The notes: generated by a model from the sequence alone, not told the origin. 64,000 nt of DNA from Paraburkholderia sejongensis (GCF_020880815.1 NZ_JAJITD010000013.1:1-64000), one strand, 5' to 3'. Positions 36,262 through 45,291 are shown, counted from the stretch's first letter. Program-made: numbers and translations.

Positions 36262-36291
36262 GACGTTACCCTTAACGTTAGCGGATGTTAA
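36262..36291. promoter_or_regulatory. Second copy of the AACGTTAG operator block (orphan)
   Basis: GACGTTAC, AACGTTAG and ATGTTAA in the same order and spacing as the block at 33863-33893; the two are nearly identical over about 30 bases. TTAAC and GTTAA also form inverted arms within it. No convincing gene starts nearby on either strand. Confidence 0.5.
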
Positions 36292-36337
36292 TGGCGCATC
36301 TGGTCCGCCGCCATGGGGGGTTTACCTAAGCTTTTGT

Positions 36338-36349
36338 GATACCGGTAAC
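36338..36349. promoter_or_regulatory. GntR/LacI-type operator GATACCGGTAAC (orphan)
   Basis: One mismatch from the palindrome GTTACCGGTAAC seen before the xylonate operon and xylanase. It lies ~50 bp from the AACGTTAG block in a gene-less stretch. Confidence 0.4.
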
Positions 36350-36404
36350 TGGCCCCGTTATCCGTCCGGCGGGGCTTTCGGCCGCGCCTTTTGGAATGAA
36401 GTGC

Positions 36405-36653
36405 CTACTTATCTCGGGCCGACGGATCCGGGTCGAAATGCACGATCCACGTGTACAGTGGCCCGCGCGGTCTCGCCAGCCAGGCGCCCGGCAGTGGCTC
36501 GGCGGCGCCGGCGCTGCGTCCGGGTTCGAGGCCGGTAGTCGGCGCCCCAGGTGCGTCGGGCGCGCCCGACGCATCGGCTCGCGGTGCCGGCTCGCTCGGC
36601 GCTGCCGTTCTTGCGCGCTCGTCCGCGGGGGGTTTCGTTCGTCGAGTCTTCAT
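36405..36653 (-). CDS. Small Pro/Ala/Arg-rich hypothetical ORF after the second ABC ATPase
   Basis: An 82-codon frame beginning 12 bp after the stop codon of the ABC ATPase gene on the same strand. The first 60 residues are low-complexity (Pro, Ala, Gly, Arg), followed by a less biased end (PLYTWIVHFDPDPSARDK). No ribosome binding site or known motif is seen. It may be a genuine last gene of the operon or only read-through frame; confidence is low. Confidence 0.25.
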   Translation of the reverse strand: MKTRRTKPPADERARTAAPSEPAPRADASGAPDAPGAPTTGLEPGRSAGAAEPLPGAWLARPRGPLYTWIVHFDPDPSARDK

Positions 36654-36665
36654 CGCACCGGCCCG

Positions 36666-37796
36666 TCAGGCGAGCGCCCGCAAGTCCTCGTCGACCGCCG
36701 GGCGCTCGAACGCGACCGCCGCGCCGTTCGCATCGAACAGCGTGACCTGCGCCGACGCGACCACGATGCCGACCCGCGCGCCGACCGCGTGCCGCGCATC
36801 CTTGCGGTCGAGCTTCAGCGCGATCGCATGCGCCATCCCGTCGAGGCGCGCATGCAGGATCGACACGTCGCCGAGATGCTCGACCAGTTCCACGCGCGCG
36901 GCGAGCCCCGTATCCAGCGAGCCGATGCCCAGATGCTCGGCGCGCACGCCGAGCGTCAGCTCGCCGTTCAGCGACTGCGCGGTTACGCCCGGCAGTGCGA
37001 TGCGCTGATTCGCGCCGCCGAGCATCACGACGGTCTCGTTCTCGTCCTGCGATACCAGCGACGCGGCCAGCATATTCATCTGCGGCGAGCCGATAAAGCC
37101 GCCGACAAACCGGTTGGCCGGCCGCTCGTACAGATCCAGCGGCGCGCCGGTCTGTTCGATGCGGCCTTTGTTGAACACGACGATCTGTTCGCCCAGCGTC
37201 ATCGCCTCGACCTGGTCGTGGGTCACGTAGATCATCGTCGTGCCCAGCTCGCGATGCAGCTTCGCCAGTTCGATCCGCATCTGCACGCGCAGCGCCGCGT
37301 CGAGATTCGACAGCGGCTCGTCGAACAGGAACACGCGCGGCTTGCGCACGATCGCGCGGCCGATCGCGACGCGCTGGCGCTGACCGCCCGACAAGGCCTT
37401 CGGCTTGCGCTCCAGCAGATGGGTGATCTGCAGAATCTCGGCGGCCCGGCCGACCGCCTCGCGCACTTCGCGCTTCGACTTGCCGGCGAGCTTCAGCGAA
37501 AAGCCCATGTTGTCGGCGACCGTCATATGCGGATACAGCGCATAGCTCTGGAACACCATCGAGATGCCGCGATCGGCGGGCTGCAGATCGTTGACCCGCA
37601 CGCCGTCGATCAGAATGTCGCCGCCCGTCACCGATTCGAGCCCGGCGATCATCCGCAGCATCGTCGATTTGCCGCAACCGGAGGGCCCCACGAATACCGT
37701 GAACTGACCGTCCGGAATGTGCAGATCGATACCCTGGATCACCTGCGGTCCTTCGCCATACGTCTTCGTGACGTTGCGCAATGCGAGTTCGCCCAT
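36666..37796 (-). CDS. Sugar ABC transporter ATP-binding protein (MsmK/UgpC/MalK type)
   Basis: A 376-residue CUT1 ATPase, paralogous to the one at 29509-30639. Motifs: Walker A GPSGCGKST, Q-loop FQSYALYPH, signature LSGGQRQR, Walker B VFLFDEPLSNLDA and switch His VTHDQVEA, then the OB-fold tail with GVRAEHLGI. It is the last clear gene of the second uptake operon, 99 bp after the GH1 beta-glucosidase, which points to beta-glucosides as cargo. Confidence 0.92.
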   Translation of the reverse strand: MGELALRNVTKTYGEGPQVIQGIDLHIPDGQFTVFVGPSGCGKSTMLRMIAGLESVTGGDILIDGVRVNDLQPADRGISMVFQSYALYPHMTVADNMGFSLKLAGKSKREVREAVGRAAEILQITHLLERKPKALSGGQRQRVAIGRAIVRKPRVFLFDEPLSNLDAALRVQMRIELAKLHRELGTTMIYVTHDQVEAMTLGEQIVVFNKGRIEQTGAPLDLYERPANRFVGGFIGSPQMNMLAASLVSQDENETVVMLGGANQRIALPGVTAQSLNGELTLGVRAEHLGIGSLDTGLAARVELVEHLGDVSILHARLDGMAHAIALKLDRKDARHAVGARVGIVVASAQVTLFDANGAAVAFERPAVDEDLRALA

Positions 37797-37895
37797 TTGA
37801 TACGTCCTCCTGAATCCTTAACCTTGCAAAGACCTCGCGTGACGCTATCCCACTGCCCCATTACTCTTGCGCGCCACGCGAGGTTCGGTGCGGCG

Positions 37896-39233
37896 TCAGC
37901 GCGCGGCCGCGACGCCGGTGTGTTCCGCGATCACGTCGCGATACCACAGCGCGCTGTCTTTCAGCGTGCGCTGCTGGGTCGCGTAGTCGACGTGAACCAT
38001 GCCGAAGCGTTTGTCGTAACCCGACGCCCATTCGAAGTTATCGAGCAGACTCCACGCGAAATAGCCGCGGATATCGACGCCTTTCTGCGCCGCGTCCGAC
38101 AACGCGGCCAGATGCAGATCGTAGAAGCGCACGCGGTCCGCGTCGTGCACGCGGCCGTTTTCGAGCACGTCTTTCGCCGCGCAGCCGTTTTCGGTGATGT
38201 AAATCGGCGGCAGCTTATAGTCCGCGTTCAGGCGCGTGAGCAGTTCGGTCAGCCCTTGCGGATAGACTTCCCAGTCCATGTCGGTGAAACCGAGCGCGCC
38301 CGGCGGACGCTTTTCGCCCGATGCGCTGGCGAAAATGCGCGTGTAGTAGTTGACGCCGAGGAAGTCCATCGGCGCGCCGATCACGTCGAAGTCGCCGGAC
38401 AGAATCACCTCTTGCGGGCCGTTCGCGCCATACCATTCGAGCGCCTCGGCCGGATATTCGCCCTTGAACAGCGGGTCCATGTACCAGCGCACGAACTTCG
38501 CGTATTCGAGCGACGCGGCCGCGAGGTCCGCGGCGGAATCGGTCGCGCCATGCGCGGGCGACTGGTTCAGCACGATGCCGAGCGGTGCCTTCACGCCGTC
38601 GGCGCGCAGCGCCTGCAACGCCAGACCGTGCGACAGCAGCAGATGGTGCGCGACGTGCGCGGCTTTCTTCAGGTCGGCGTTGCCCGGCGCGAAATAGCCG
38701 GTCGCATTGCCGAGCCACGCGGTGCACCACGGCTCGTTATGCGTCGCGATCGACGCGACCCGGTCGCCCAGCACTTTGCCGATCGTGCGCGCGTAGTCGG
38801 CGAAGCGATACGCGGTGTCGCGGTTTTCCCAGCCGTTCTGCGTGTTCTGCAACGACAGCGGCAGGTCCCAGTGATACAGCGTCGCGAACGGCTGGATGCC
38901 GCGCTCGAGCAGGCCGTCGACCAGACGGTCGTAAAAGCCCAGACCTTTCTCGTTGAATTCGCCGCGGCCGTCCGGCTGCACGCGCGGCCACGCGATCGAA
39001 AAGCGGTAGGCGTCGAGACCGAGGCCGGCCATCAGATCCAGGTCCTGTTCGAGGCGATGATAGTGATCGCAGGCGACGTCGCCGCTCTCGCCGTTGACGA
39101 CCTTGCCCGGCACCTTGCAGAACGCGTCCCAGATCGACGGGCCGCGGCCGTCCTCATTCGCTGCGCCTTCGATCTGGTAGGAACTGGTGGCCACGCCCCA
39201 GACGAAGTCTTCGTTGAATCGATACGTCGGCAT
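37896..39233 (-). CDS. Beta-glucosidase, glycoside hydrolase family 1
   Basis: A 445-residue cytoplasmic enzyme hydrolysing beta-glucosides such as cellobiose, or related beta-glycosides. Typical GH1 start FVWGVATSSYQIEGA, acid/base E167 in THNEPW and nucleophile E348 in YITENG; NYYTRI and the C-terminal WSLLDNFEWASGYDKRFGMVHVDY aglycone region are intact. No signal peptide is present, so the substrate must be imported. The gene is embedded between the permeases and ATPase of an ABC importer (59 and 99 bp gaps), strong evidence that it acts on what that importer brings in. Confidence 0.93.
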   Translation of the reverse strand: MPTYRFNEDFVWGVATSSYQIEGAANEDGRGPSIWDAFCKVPGKVVNGESGDVACDHYHRLEQDLDLMAGLGLDAYRFSIAWPRVQPDGRGEFNEKGLGFYDRLVDGLLERGIQPFATLYHWDLPLSLQNTQNGWENRDTAYRFADYARTIGKVLGDRVASIATHNEPWCTAWLGNATGYFAPGNADLKKAAHVAHHLLLSHGLALQALRADGVKAPLGIVLNQSPAHGATDSAADLAAASLEYAKFVRWYMDPLFKGEYPAEALEWYGANGPQEVILSGDFDVIGAPMDFLGVNYYTRIFASASGEKRPPGALGFTDMDWEVYPQGLTELLTRLNADYKLPPIYITENGCAAKDVLENGRVHDADRVRFYDLHLAALSDAAQKGVDIRGYFAWSLLDNFEWASGYDKRFGMVHVDYATQQRTLKDSALWYRDVIAEHTGVAAAR

Positions 39234-39292
39234 AAATATGGTTGTCCTGAATGGTCATGCCCGCGAGGGCATCGAATGAAAGAGAGTTCGGC

Positions 39293-40123
39293 TCAGGCTT
39301 TGACCGCGCCGGTCGTCAGACCGTCGATCAAACGCCGCGAAGTAAAAGCGAACAGCACCAGCAGCGGGAGCACCGCGACCGCGGACCCTGCCATCACCGC
39401 GCCCCAATCGGAATTGGTCGGGCTTTGCAGGATGCGCAGCGCGAGCGGCAGCGTGTACATCGACGGCGACCGCAGCACGACGAGCGCCGACAGGAAGTTG
39501 TTCCACGCCCCAATGAAGCTGATCAGCCCGAGCGTGCCCAGCGCCGGCCCGAGCAGCGGCATCACGATGCTCCAGTAGATGCGCAGCTCGCCGCAGCCGT
39601 CGATACGCGCCGCCTCGATCAGATCGGCCGGGATCGCCGAGGCCACGTACTGGCGCATCAGGAACACGCCGAGCGCGGCGGCCGCGCCGGGCACGTACAG
39701 CGCGCGCGGCTGATCGATCCAGCCGAGCAGGTTCATCGTCATGAAGGTCGGAATCATGCTGAGGAACGGCGGCACCAGCATCGCGGTCAGTGCGATCGCG
39801 AACAGCGTCTTCTTGAAGCGGAACTCGTACATCGCGAACGCGTAGCCGGCCATCGACGTGACCAGCAGCGTCAGCACGGTCTGGATCGCCGCGGTATAGA
39901 AGCTCCAGCCGAGATTGCGCCAGAACGGGATATGCCGCATCAGCGAGGCCATGTTGTCGAAGAACGCGCTGCCGAACCACAGCGGCGGCGGCATCGAGAA
40001 GATTTCAGAACTCGTGTGCGTCGCGAACACGAACATGAAGTAAAACGGCGAGAACATCAGCAGCGCGCCCGCCAGCACGATTGCGTAGCCGATGTAACGG
40101 CCTTTGCGGTTCGGTGATTTCAT
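39293..40123 (-). CDS. Sugar ABC transporter permease (MalG-like)
   Basis: A 276-residue six-helix permease with the EAA loop DLIEAARIDGCGELRIYWSI and a C-terminal tail GLTTGAVKA typical of MalG-type subunits. Its ATG overlaps the stop of the preceding permease (ATGA), with a GAGGAG ribosome binding site inside that gene. Partner of the permease at 40120-41139 in a CUT1 importer. Confidence 0.92.
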   Translation of the reverse strand: MKSPNRKGRYIGYAIVLAGALLMFSPFYFMFVFATHTSSEIFSMPPPLWFGSAFFDNMASLMRHIPFWRNLGWSFYTAAIQTVLTLLVTSMAGYAFAMYEFRFKKTLFAIALTAMLVPPFLSMIPTFMTMNLLGWIDQPRALYVPGAAAALGVFLMRQYVASAIPADLIEAARIDGCGELRIYWSIVMPLLGPALGTLGLISFIGAWNNFLSALVVLRSPSMYTLPLALRILQSPTNSDWGAVMAGSAVAVLPLLVLFAFTSRRLIDGLTTGAVKA

Positions 40124-41139
40124 CGCTGGTTCTCCTCATTCATGCCGCTGCGGTGGAAAAGGCGCGAGTTCAGCCACATCAGCGCGGCAATCGAAATGAA
40201 CAGCAGCCAGGCGATCGAACTCGCGGTACCGAAGTCGCCGTCGTGGAAGGCAGTGCGATACATATAAACAGCGGTCGTCAAACCCGATTGACTCGTGCCC
40301 ATCCCTTCGTTCGGCAGCAGGATGAAGGGCTCTTCGAACAGTTGCAGACCGCCGATGATCGACAGCGTGACCGCGAAGAAAATCATCGGTTTGATCAGCG
40401 GAATCGTGATACGCGTGAACTGTTGCCAGCCGTTCGCGCCGTCGATGCGCGCGGCCTCGTACAGGTCTTTCGGAATGGTTTGCAGTGCGGACAGATACAG
40501 CACGGTGTTCCAGCCGACGTAACGCCAGAAGATCACGACCGACACGGCCGGCTTCACGTTCTTCGGGTTGTAGAGCCACTCGATCGGATGCGCGGGCACG
40601 ATCCAGTGCAGGCCGGGCAGCTTGCCCAGCTCGGCGATCGCGAGGTTGATCATCCCGAAGTCGGTCGAATACAGCGACGAGAAGATCAGCGCGATCGCGA
40701 CGCTCGATGTGATGAACGGCAGGAAGTACAGCCCGACCACGAAATTGCGCCAGCGGCGAAACGCGGTCTGCAGAAAGAACGCCAGCGGCAGCGCAACCAG
40801 GTGTTGCGGCAGGCCGGACATGATCGCCATCGACGCGGTGTTGTACAGCGACTTCCAGTACCACGGGTCGGTCAGCGTAAACGTGAAGTTCGACAGGCCG
40901 ACCCACTTCATGCTCGCGAGTCCCTCGGTCGCGTCCCAGCTCTGGAACGACAGGTACAGCGAGAACAGCAGCGGAAACGCAATGAATAGCGCGAACAGCG
41001 CGAAAAACGGTGCGAGAAACAGGTACGGCGCGACCTTCACCGGATCGAAGCGCGACTTGCGGCGCGGCGCCGCGAGGGGCGGCAGCGCGCTCAGGCCGTC
41101 GCGCGCAATCTGTTCGGTCGTGGGCAGCGGAGTGTTCAT
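40120..41139 (-). CDS. Sugar ABC transporter permease (MalF-like)
   Basis: A 339-residue permease from the ATG at 41139 (MNTPLPTTEQIARDG); an upstream extension to 41223 would be non-homologous. It has a hydrophilic N-terminus, six helices beginning APYLFLAPFFALFALFIAFP, and the EAA loop DLYEAARIDGANGWQQFTRI. It overlaps the next permease by four bases and follows the binding-protein gene by 128 bp. Confidence 0.91.
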   Translation of the reverse strand: MNTPLPTTEQIARDGLSALPPLAAPRRKSRFDPVKVAPYLFLAPFFALFALFIAFPLLFSLYLSFQSWDATEGLASMKWVGLSNFTFTLTDPWYWKSLYNTASMAIMSGLPQHLVALPLAFFLQTAFRRWRNFVVGLYFLPFITSSVAIALIFSSLYSTDFGMINLAIAELGKLPGLHWIVPAHPIEWLYNPKNVKPAVSVVIFWRYVGWNTVLYLSALQTIPKDLYEAARIDGANGWQQFTRITIPLIKPMIFFAVTLSIIGGLQLFEEPFILLPNEGMGTSQSGLTTAVYMYRTAFHDGDFGTASSIAWLLFISIAALMWLNSRLFHRSGMNEENQR

Positions 41140-41267
41140 CAGTAGTTCCGTCCAGTCGGGCGTGGCCGGTGTGGGGACCGGCCACGCTGTTTGCAGCACG
41201 CGGCTCGAGTGGCGGCGCGCCATCGCACGCCGCTTCGTCGAAGCCGCTTTGAGGCCAGCTACGTTGC

Positions 41268-42515
41268 TTAGCGGCGGACCCGGCGCGCGATCTGGTCCTG
41301 CGCTTCCTGCAACGCGGTATGCACGTCGGCGCCGTCGTCGACCACCTTGTCGAGCGCCGAATGGACCGCCTCTTCCGCAACCTGGTCGTACTTGCTGCGC
41401 TGAATCGACGGAATGTGCGAAGCCGCATCACGCCAGATCAAACGCGCTTTCTCGTTGCCGAGGAACGCGACCGGCTCGGCAAAGAACGAATCGTTCTGCG
41501 CGGCGACCAGCGCCGGGAATGCGTCGATCGAACGGAACGACGCGAGCTGGGTGTCCTGGCGGGTGGTCAGGAACTTGATGAATTCCCACGACATCGGCTT
41601 TTGCGTCGCCTTCGCCGGAATTGCGTAGAAAGTGCCCCCGAACGATGCGTACGCATTGTTCGGCAGATTGGTCGCGCGCCACAGACCCTTGGTGTCCGGC
41701 GCGATCCACGACGACAGGTGGCCGCCGAGCCACGCGCCCATCATCTGCGTCGACACGGTGCCGCGTTTGAAGCTCTCGGCCCATTCGTTCGACCACGGCG
41801 TGATCTTCGCGTCGAGGCCGAGGTCGCGCGCTTTCTTCGCGAGTTCGAACGCCTTCACGAAACGCGGCGACGTGACGACCGGATTGCCGGCCTTGTCGAA
41901 GTACACGCCGTCGCCTTCCTTCAGATCCGCGCGGATGTAGATGTCCTCGATGTCGCGCGACGATGCCATCAGATACGCGCCGGTCGCCTTCTTGATCTTC
42001 TGGCCGGCCGCCAGATACGAGTCCCACGACTTGGTCAGATCGGCTTCGGTCACGCCCGCCTTGTCGAGGATGTCCTTGCGATAGAACAGCGTGCCCGGAC
42101 CGATGTCGGCCGGCATACCGACGATCGCGCCGTCCTGGGTGGTGGCCTGCGCGAACGTGTAGTTGATGAACTGGCTCTTGTACTGGCCCGCGCTGTACGG
42201 AGCCTTCGACAGATCCTGCAGACCGCCGCCCGCCGCGAAACGGCCGATAAAGCCGACCTCGACCGCCATCACGTCGGGCAGGTTCGAGCTGGTCGCGAGC
42301 GCGGTGGTCATCGCGTTATGGTGATCGGCGATCTCCAGCGACGACACCTTGATATCGACGTCCGGATGCAGCTTCTTCCACGCGGGCAGCGCATCCTTGA
42401 TTTCCTGATCCAGCTTCGGGAAGACCGCGACCGTCAGCGTGGTGTTGGCGTGCGCGCCGGCTGCGGCGAGGCTGAGCAGAACTGCGGCGGCGGGGCCCGA
42501 AAAGCGGAATTTCAT
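41268..42515 (-). CDS. Sugar ABC transporter substrate-binding protein (family 1)
   Basis: A 415-residue periplasmic protein. The ATG at 42515 is chosen: AGGAGA precedes it and a Sec signal peptide follows at once (MKFRFSGPAAAVLLSLAAAGAHA). The frame is open to 42647, but that extension would start inside a palindromic operator. The mature part begins NTTLTVAVFPKLDQEI and has the two-lobed family-1 fold with GPGTLFYRKDILDKAGV. It heads the operon with two permeases, GH1 and ATPase; the likely ligand is a beta-glucoside or short beta-glycan. Confidence 0.9.
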   Translation of the reverse strand: MKFRFSGPAAAVLLSLAAAGAHANTTLTVAVFPKLDQEIKDALPAWKKLHPDVDIKVSSLEIADHHNAMTTALATSSNLPDVMAVEVGFIGRFAAGGGLQDLSKAPYSAGQYKSQFINYTFAQATTQDGAIVGMPADIGPGTLFYRKDILDKAGVTEADLTKSWDSYLAAGQKIKKATGAYLMASSRDIEDIYIRADLKEGDGVYFDKAGNPVVTSPRFVKAFELAKKARDLGLDAKITPWSNEWAESFKRGTVSTQMMGAWLGGHLSSWIAPDTKGLWRATNLPNNAYASFGGTFYAIPAKATQKPMSWEFIKFLTTRQDTQLASFRSIDAFPALVAAQNDSFFAEPVAFLGNEKARLIWRDAASHIPSIQRSKYDQVAEEAVHSALDKVVDDGADVHTALQEAQDQIARRVRR

Positions 42516-42632
42516 TACTCGTCTCCTGTTGAATCGTTTGTGAATGGCATTCGATGACTGCTCTACTACGACTGACGTGCTTCCCCTGTTGTCTTTGCTG
42601 CTGTTGTGTCCGTTATGCGCGGCGCCTGGTTT

Positions 42633-42646
42633 TGAAAGCGCTTTCA
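42633..42646. promoter_or_regulatory. Operator TGAAAGCGCTTTCA before the second ABC operon
   Basis: A perfect 14-bp palindrome with central CG, typical of LacI-family operators, about 118 bp upstream of the binding-protein start. The same 14-mer occurs before the LacI gene at 43803 and a 13/14 match before the xylanase at 46329. Confidence 0.7.
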
Positions 42647-42683
42647 CGTCATGCGAAAAAAACGCGTGCTGAAAGGCCGGCGG

Positions 42684-43775
42684 CTACCCACGCGCGTCTC
42701 CCCGGCTCAGCGGCGGCGCGATGCGCCGGGTGGTTTCCCGCGCGACCAGCGTGAGCGGAATCGGGCTGAGTTCGATCGACTGCTTGCGGATCATCCGCAC
42801 GATCCCCTGTGCGGCGAGCCGGCCGATTTCGTAGGTCGGCTGACGCACCGTGGTCAGCGGCGGGGTCATATACGACGAAGTCGGCAGATCGTCGAAGCCG
42901 ACCAGCGACACGTCGTCGGGCACCCGCACGCCGCGGCGGAACATCGCGAGGCGCGCGCCGTACGCGGTCTGATCGTTCGCGCAGAACACCGCGCTAAACG
43001 ACGGATGACGCGCGATCAACCGCTCCATCGCGGCGACGCCACCGGTTTCGAGGTAGTCGCCCTGCTCGACGAGTTCGGGATCGAAGCCGATGCCGGCCTC
43101 AATGAGCGCGCTGCGATAGCCGTCGAGGCGCTCGATCGCATCCTCGTGATTCGACGGCCCGGCGATAAAGGCGATCTCGCGATGCCCCTGTTCGATCAGA
43201 TGGCGGGTCGCGTCGCGCGCGCCCTGCAGGTTGTCGATCGGCAGACCTGCGAGCGCCGCGCTGTTTTGCACCGAGCGGCCGAGCACCAGCATCGGCGCCC
43301 AGCGCGCGTAGTCGGTCAGCGTCGCTTCGTCGAGCTGCGCGTGCAGCAGGATGATCCCGTCGACCCGGCGCGCGATCAGTTGTTCGAGACGGGCTTTTTC
43401 GTCAGCGAGATTCCAGCGGCTGCTCACGAAAATCGGCGTGAAACCCGGTTCATACAATGCTTCCTCGATACCGCGCAGCCACTCGGCGTAGAACGGGCTC
43501 GATACCGCCTGGGTCAGCACGCCGATCGTTTCGGTGCGGCCGCTCGCGAGCCCGCGCGCGAGGATGTTCGGCCGGTAGTTGAAACGGGCGATCGCTTCTT
43601 CGACCGCCTGCTGTTTGGCCGGCAGCACGCGCGCGGTGCCGTTCAGAATGCGCGACACGGTGCTCGGCGACACGCCGGCCGCGCGCGCGATTTCCTCGAG
43701 CGTCACGTTCGGCGCCAGCGGTACCTCGGGTAGCTGGGGTGCGCCGGATCGATCGTCGGAGCCGTGGTCGGTCAT
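42684..43775 (-). CDS. LacI-family regulator of the GH1/ABC operon (and probably the xylanase)
   Basis: A 363-residue repressor with HTH VTLEEIARAAGVSPSTVSRILNG, hinge YRPNILARGLASGRT and a sugar-binding domain (GVLTQAVSSPFYAEWLRGIEEAL, FCANDQTAYGARLAMFRRGV, PDDVSLVGFDDLPTSSY). The ATG at 43775 is preferred; an in-frame ATG at 43817 lies within the operator TGAAAGCGCTTTCA and would translate it as MKALS. The gene lies upstream of the second ABC operon in the same direction and both are preceded by the same palindrome, so it likely represses itself and the operon. A related site before the GH10 gene extends the regulon. Confidence 0.88.
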   Translation of the reverse strand: MTDHGSDDRSGAPQLPEVPLAPNVTLEEIARAAGVSPSTVSRILNGTARVLPAKQQAVEEAIARFNYRPNILARGLASGRTETIGVLTQAVSSPFYAEWLRGIEEALYEPGFTPIFVSSRWNLADEKARLEQLIARRVDGIILLHAQLDEATLTDYARWAPMLVLGRSVQNSAALAGLPIDNLQGARDATRHLIEQGHREIAFIAGPSNHEDAIERLDGYRSALIEAGIGFDPELVEQGDYLETGGVAAMERLIARHPSFSAVFCANDQTAYGARLAMFRRGVRVPDDVSLVGFDDLPTSSYMTPPLTTVRQPTYEIGRLAAQGIVRMIRKQSIELSPIPLTLVARETTRRIAPPLSRGDARG

Positions 43776-43802
43776 GAGTCGGTTATGCGAGGTTTGCTGT
43801 TC

Positions 43803-43816
43803 TGAAAGCGCTTTCA
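43803..43816. promoter_or_regulatory. Operator TGAAAGCGCTTTCA before the LacI gene
   Basis: The same perfect 14-bp palindrome as at 42633-42646, 27 bp upstream of the preferred start codon, where bound repressor would block transcription of its own gene. Confidence 0.7.
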
Positions 43817-43874
43817 AATACGGAAAAACGCGCTACGTGCGGTCATGAATTGGGCAAAGAGAAAAAGCAGCCGA

Positions 43875-43901
43875 TGCGACGAGGGTGGAGGAAGCGTCGC
43901 A
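43875..43901 (-). terminator. Possible terminator of the porin gene
   Basis: TGCGACG (43875-43881) pairs with CGTCGCA (43895-43901) across a 13-base loop. On the minus strand a T5 stretch follows about ten bases later. Position behind the porin stop codon fits; the displaced T-run makes it weak. Confidence 0.4.
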
Positions 43902-43979
43902 CCGGCCTCTCTATGAAAGAGATAGAAGCAGTACTTCAAGCAAAGAGATCACTACGATTGCTGGTCAGGCAGGTACTAC

Positions 43980-45134
43980 TTAGAACGAGGTCATGATCCC
44001 GGCGAACACACCCGTCTGGCTGTGGCCATAGTTCGGGTTGCTGTTCGACGACGTGCCGGTCGCCGGATCGAAGTTGTTGTTGCCGTACGGACCGTTGCCC
44101 AGATTGATGTTCGACGTCGAGCTGTTGCGCACGTAGCCGGCTTCCGTGTACAAGAAGGTCCGCTTCGACAACGCGTAGGTGGCGGCGAGCGTGAACAGCG
44201 TCGCATTGCCATTGCCGTTGTTCGCGTTCGCGTGATAGACCGCGCCGGTGATCTGCGTGGCCGGGGTCACCTGCCAGGCGGCGCCGAGCCACTCGTGATT
44301 CACGCCGGTCGGTGCGCTGACGCCGGCCGGTTGCGACGCGTCGGTCACGCCCATGCTCGCGTTGGTCGCATCGGGTGCGCTCAGGTGCTGGTAGCCGACG
44401 TAGAACTTGACCGGGCCGACCACATACGTGCCGCCGACCAGCGCCATGCGCGAAGCCGAGTACACGTTGTTGAACGAACCGTTGGCGCCGCGCACTTCGT
44501 CATAGATCACGCGGAAATCGCCGCCGCCCCACGTATAGACGCCTTCGATCGCGTTGGTACGGCCCTGGCCGGTCGGCACGCCCGCCGAGTTGACCGGCGC
44601 CGAGTTCCAGCTGGTGTTGTTGGTCAGCGAATACTGGCCCTTGAACACGAGACCGCCGAACAGCACCGGCGAGTTGTACTCCGCGCCGTTGCTGGTGCTG
44701 GTCCAGTTACGGCCGCGCACCAGCGTCGAAATTGCGTAGCGCTGCATCACCTGCGGGTCGGTGCCCCAGCTGTCCTGCGCCAGTTCGCCGGCGCCGAGGT
44801 TACCGATCTTGAACAGACCCCAGTGGTCGTTGGTCAGGCCGACCGTCGCGTGACGGCCGAACAGGTTGCCGGCCGACGCACCCGTCATCGTGTTGAGCTG
44901 ACCTTCGAGCTGGAACACCGTCTTGGTGCCGCCGCCGAGATCTTCGGAGCCCATCAGGCCGAACCACGAGCAACCCCAGTCGCCGGTTTGCGCCGACCAG
45001 GCGTGACCGCCCGGCAGGCCGGTTTCGAACTGGATACCGTTATCGATCCGGCCGTACAGCGTGACACTGCTTTGCGCATGTGCCACCGTCGTTGCCGCCG
45101 CCATCACCGACAAAGCAATAAGCTTCTTCTTCAT
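43980..45134 (-). CDS. Outer-membrane porin (OpcP/Gram-negative porin family)
   Basis: A 384-residue trimeric-porin monomer. AGGAAAG precedes the ATG at 45134, followed by a Sec signal peptide (MKKKLIALSVMAAATTVAHA, cleavage before QSSVTLYGRID). SSVTLYG, the 'GSEDLGGGTKTVFQLE' region and the terminal phenylalanine (FAGIMTSF) are hallmarks of betaproteobacterial 16-strand porins. Placed among sugar-uptake genes and preceded by a GntR-type operator (45292), it may let pentonates or short xylo-oligosaccharides cross the outer membrane, which is inference. AT-rich TATATATAT lies just before the ribosome binding site. Confidence 0.92.
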   Translation of the reverse strand: MKKKLIALSVMAAATTVAHAQSSVTLYGRIDNGIQFETGLPGGHAWSAQTGDWGCSWFGLMGSEDLGGGTKTVFQLEGQLNTMTGASAGNLFGRHATVGLTNDHWGLFKIGNLGAGELAQDSWGTDPQVMQRYAISTLVRGRNWTSTSNGAEYNSPVLFGGLVFKGQYSLTNNTSWNSAPVNSAGVPTGQGRTNAIEGVYTWGGGDFRVIYDEVRGANGSFNNVYSASRMALVGGTYVVGPVKFYVGYQHLSAPDATNASMGVTDASQPAGVSAPTGVNHEWLGAAWQVTPATQITGAVYHANANNGNGNATLFTLAATYALSKRTFLYTEAGYVRNSSTSNINLGNGPYGNNNFDPATGTSSNSNPNYGHSQTGVFAGIMTSF

Positions 45135-45291
45135 TAGCTTTCCTATATATATATTGGGCGTCTCCAAGCCGCTCAGGACGCATTCATACTCGACGCGTTC
45201 CCCTCTTGTCGAAATGTCCTCAGCACATTTCGAGGCGATTATAGGGACGAGCCCGCACCGCGCCTCGAATTGCACGCTCAGGGAAAACGCT

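Larger units (their letters stand above)
35739..36404. promoter_or_regulatory. Gene-less stretch with hairpins and an orphan regulatory patch
   Basis: I find no credible gene. It holds the antitoxin promoter side, a tandem copy of CCTGCCTCAC (35841-35850 and 35852-35861), a perfect 8-bp stem with 6-base loop (35884-35905) and another 7-bp stem (36008-36026). Two operator-like sites also lie here (36262-36291 and 36338-36349) with no gene start behind them on either strand. Open frames here have arginine-rich, gene-unlike translations. Confidence 0.5.

Noticed and set aside
35858..36263. Open frames of 100-130 codons in the gap next to the toxin-antitoxin pair
   Set aside because: Arginine- and alanine-rich without motifs, no ribosome binding sites; the stretch is better read as non-coding.
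29512..39578. Long plus-strand frames opposite the ABC transporter, GH3 and GH1 genes
   Set aside because: Same cause: antisense frames of GC-rich genes, with arginine-rich translations and no ribosome binding sites or domains.
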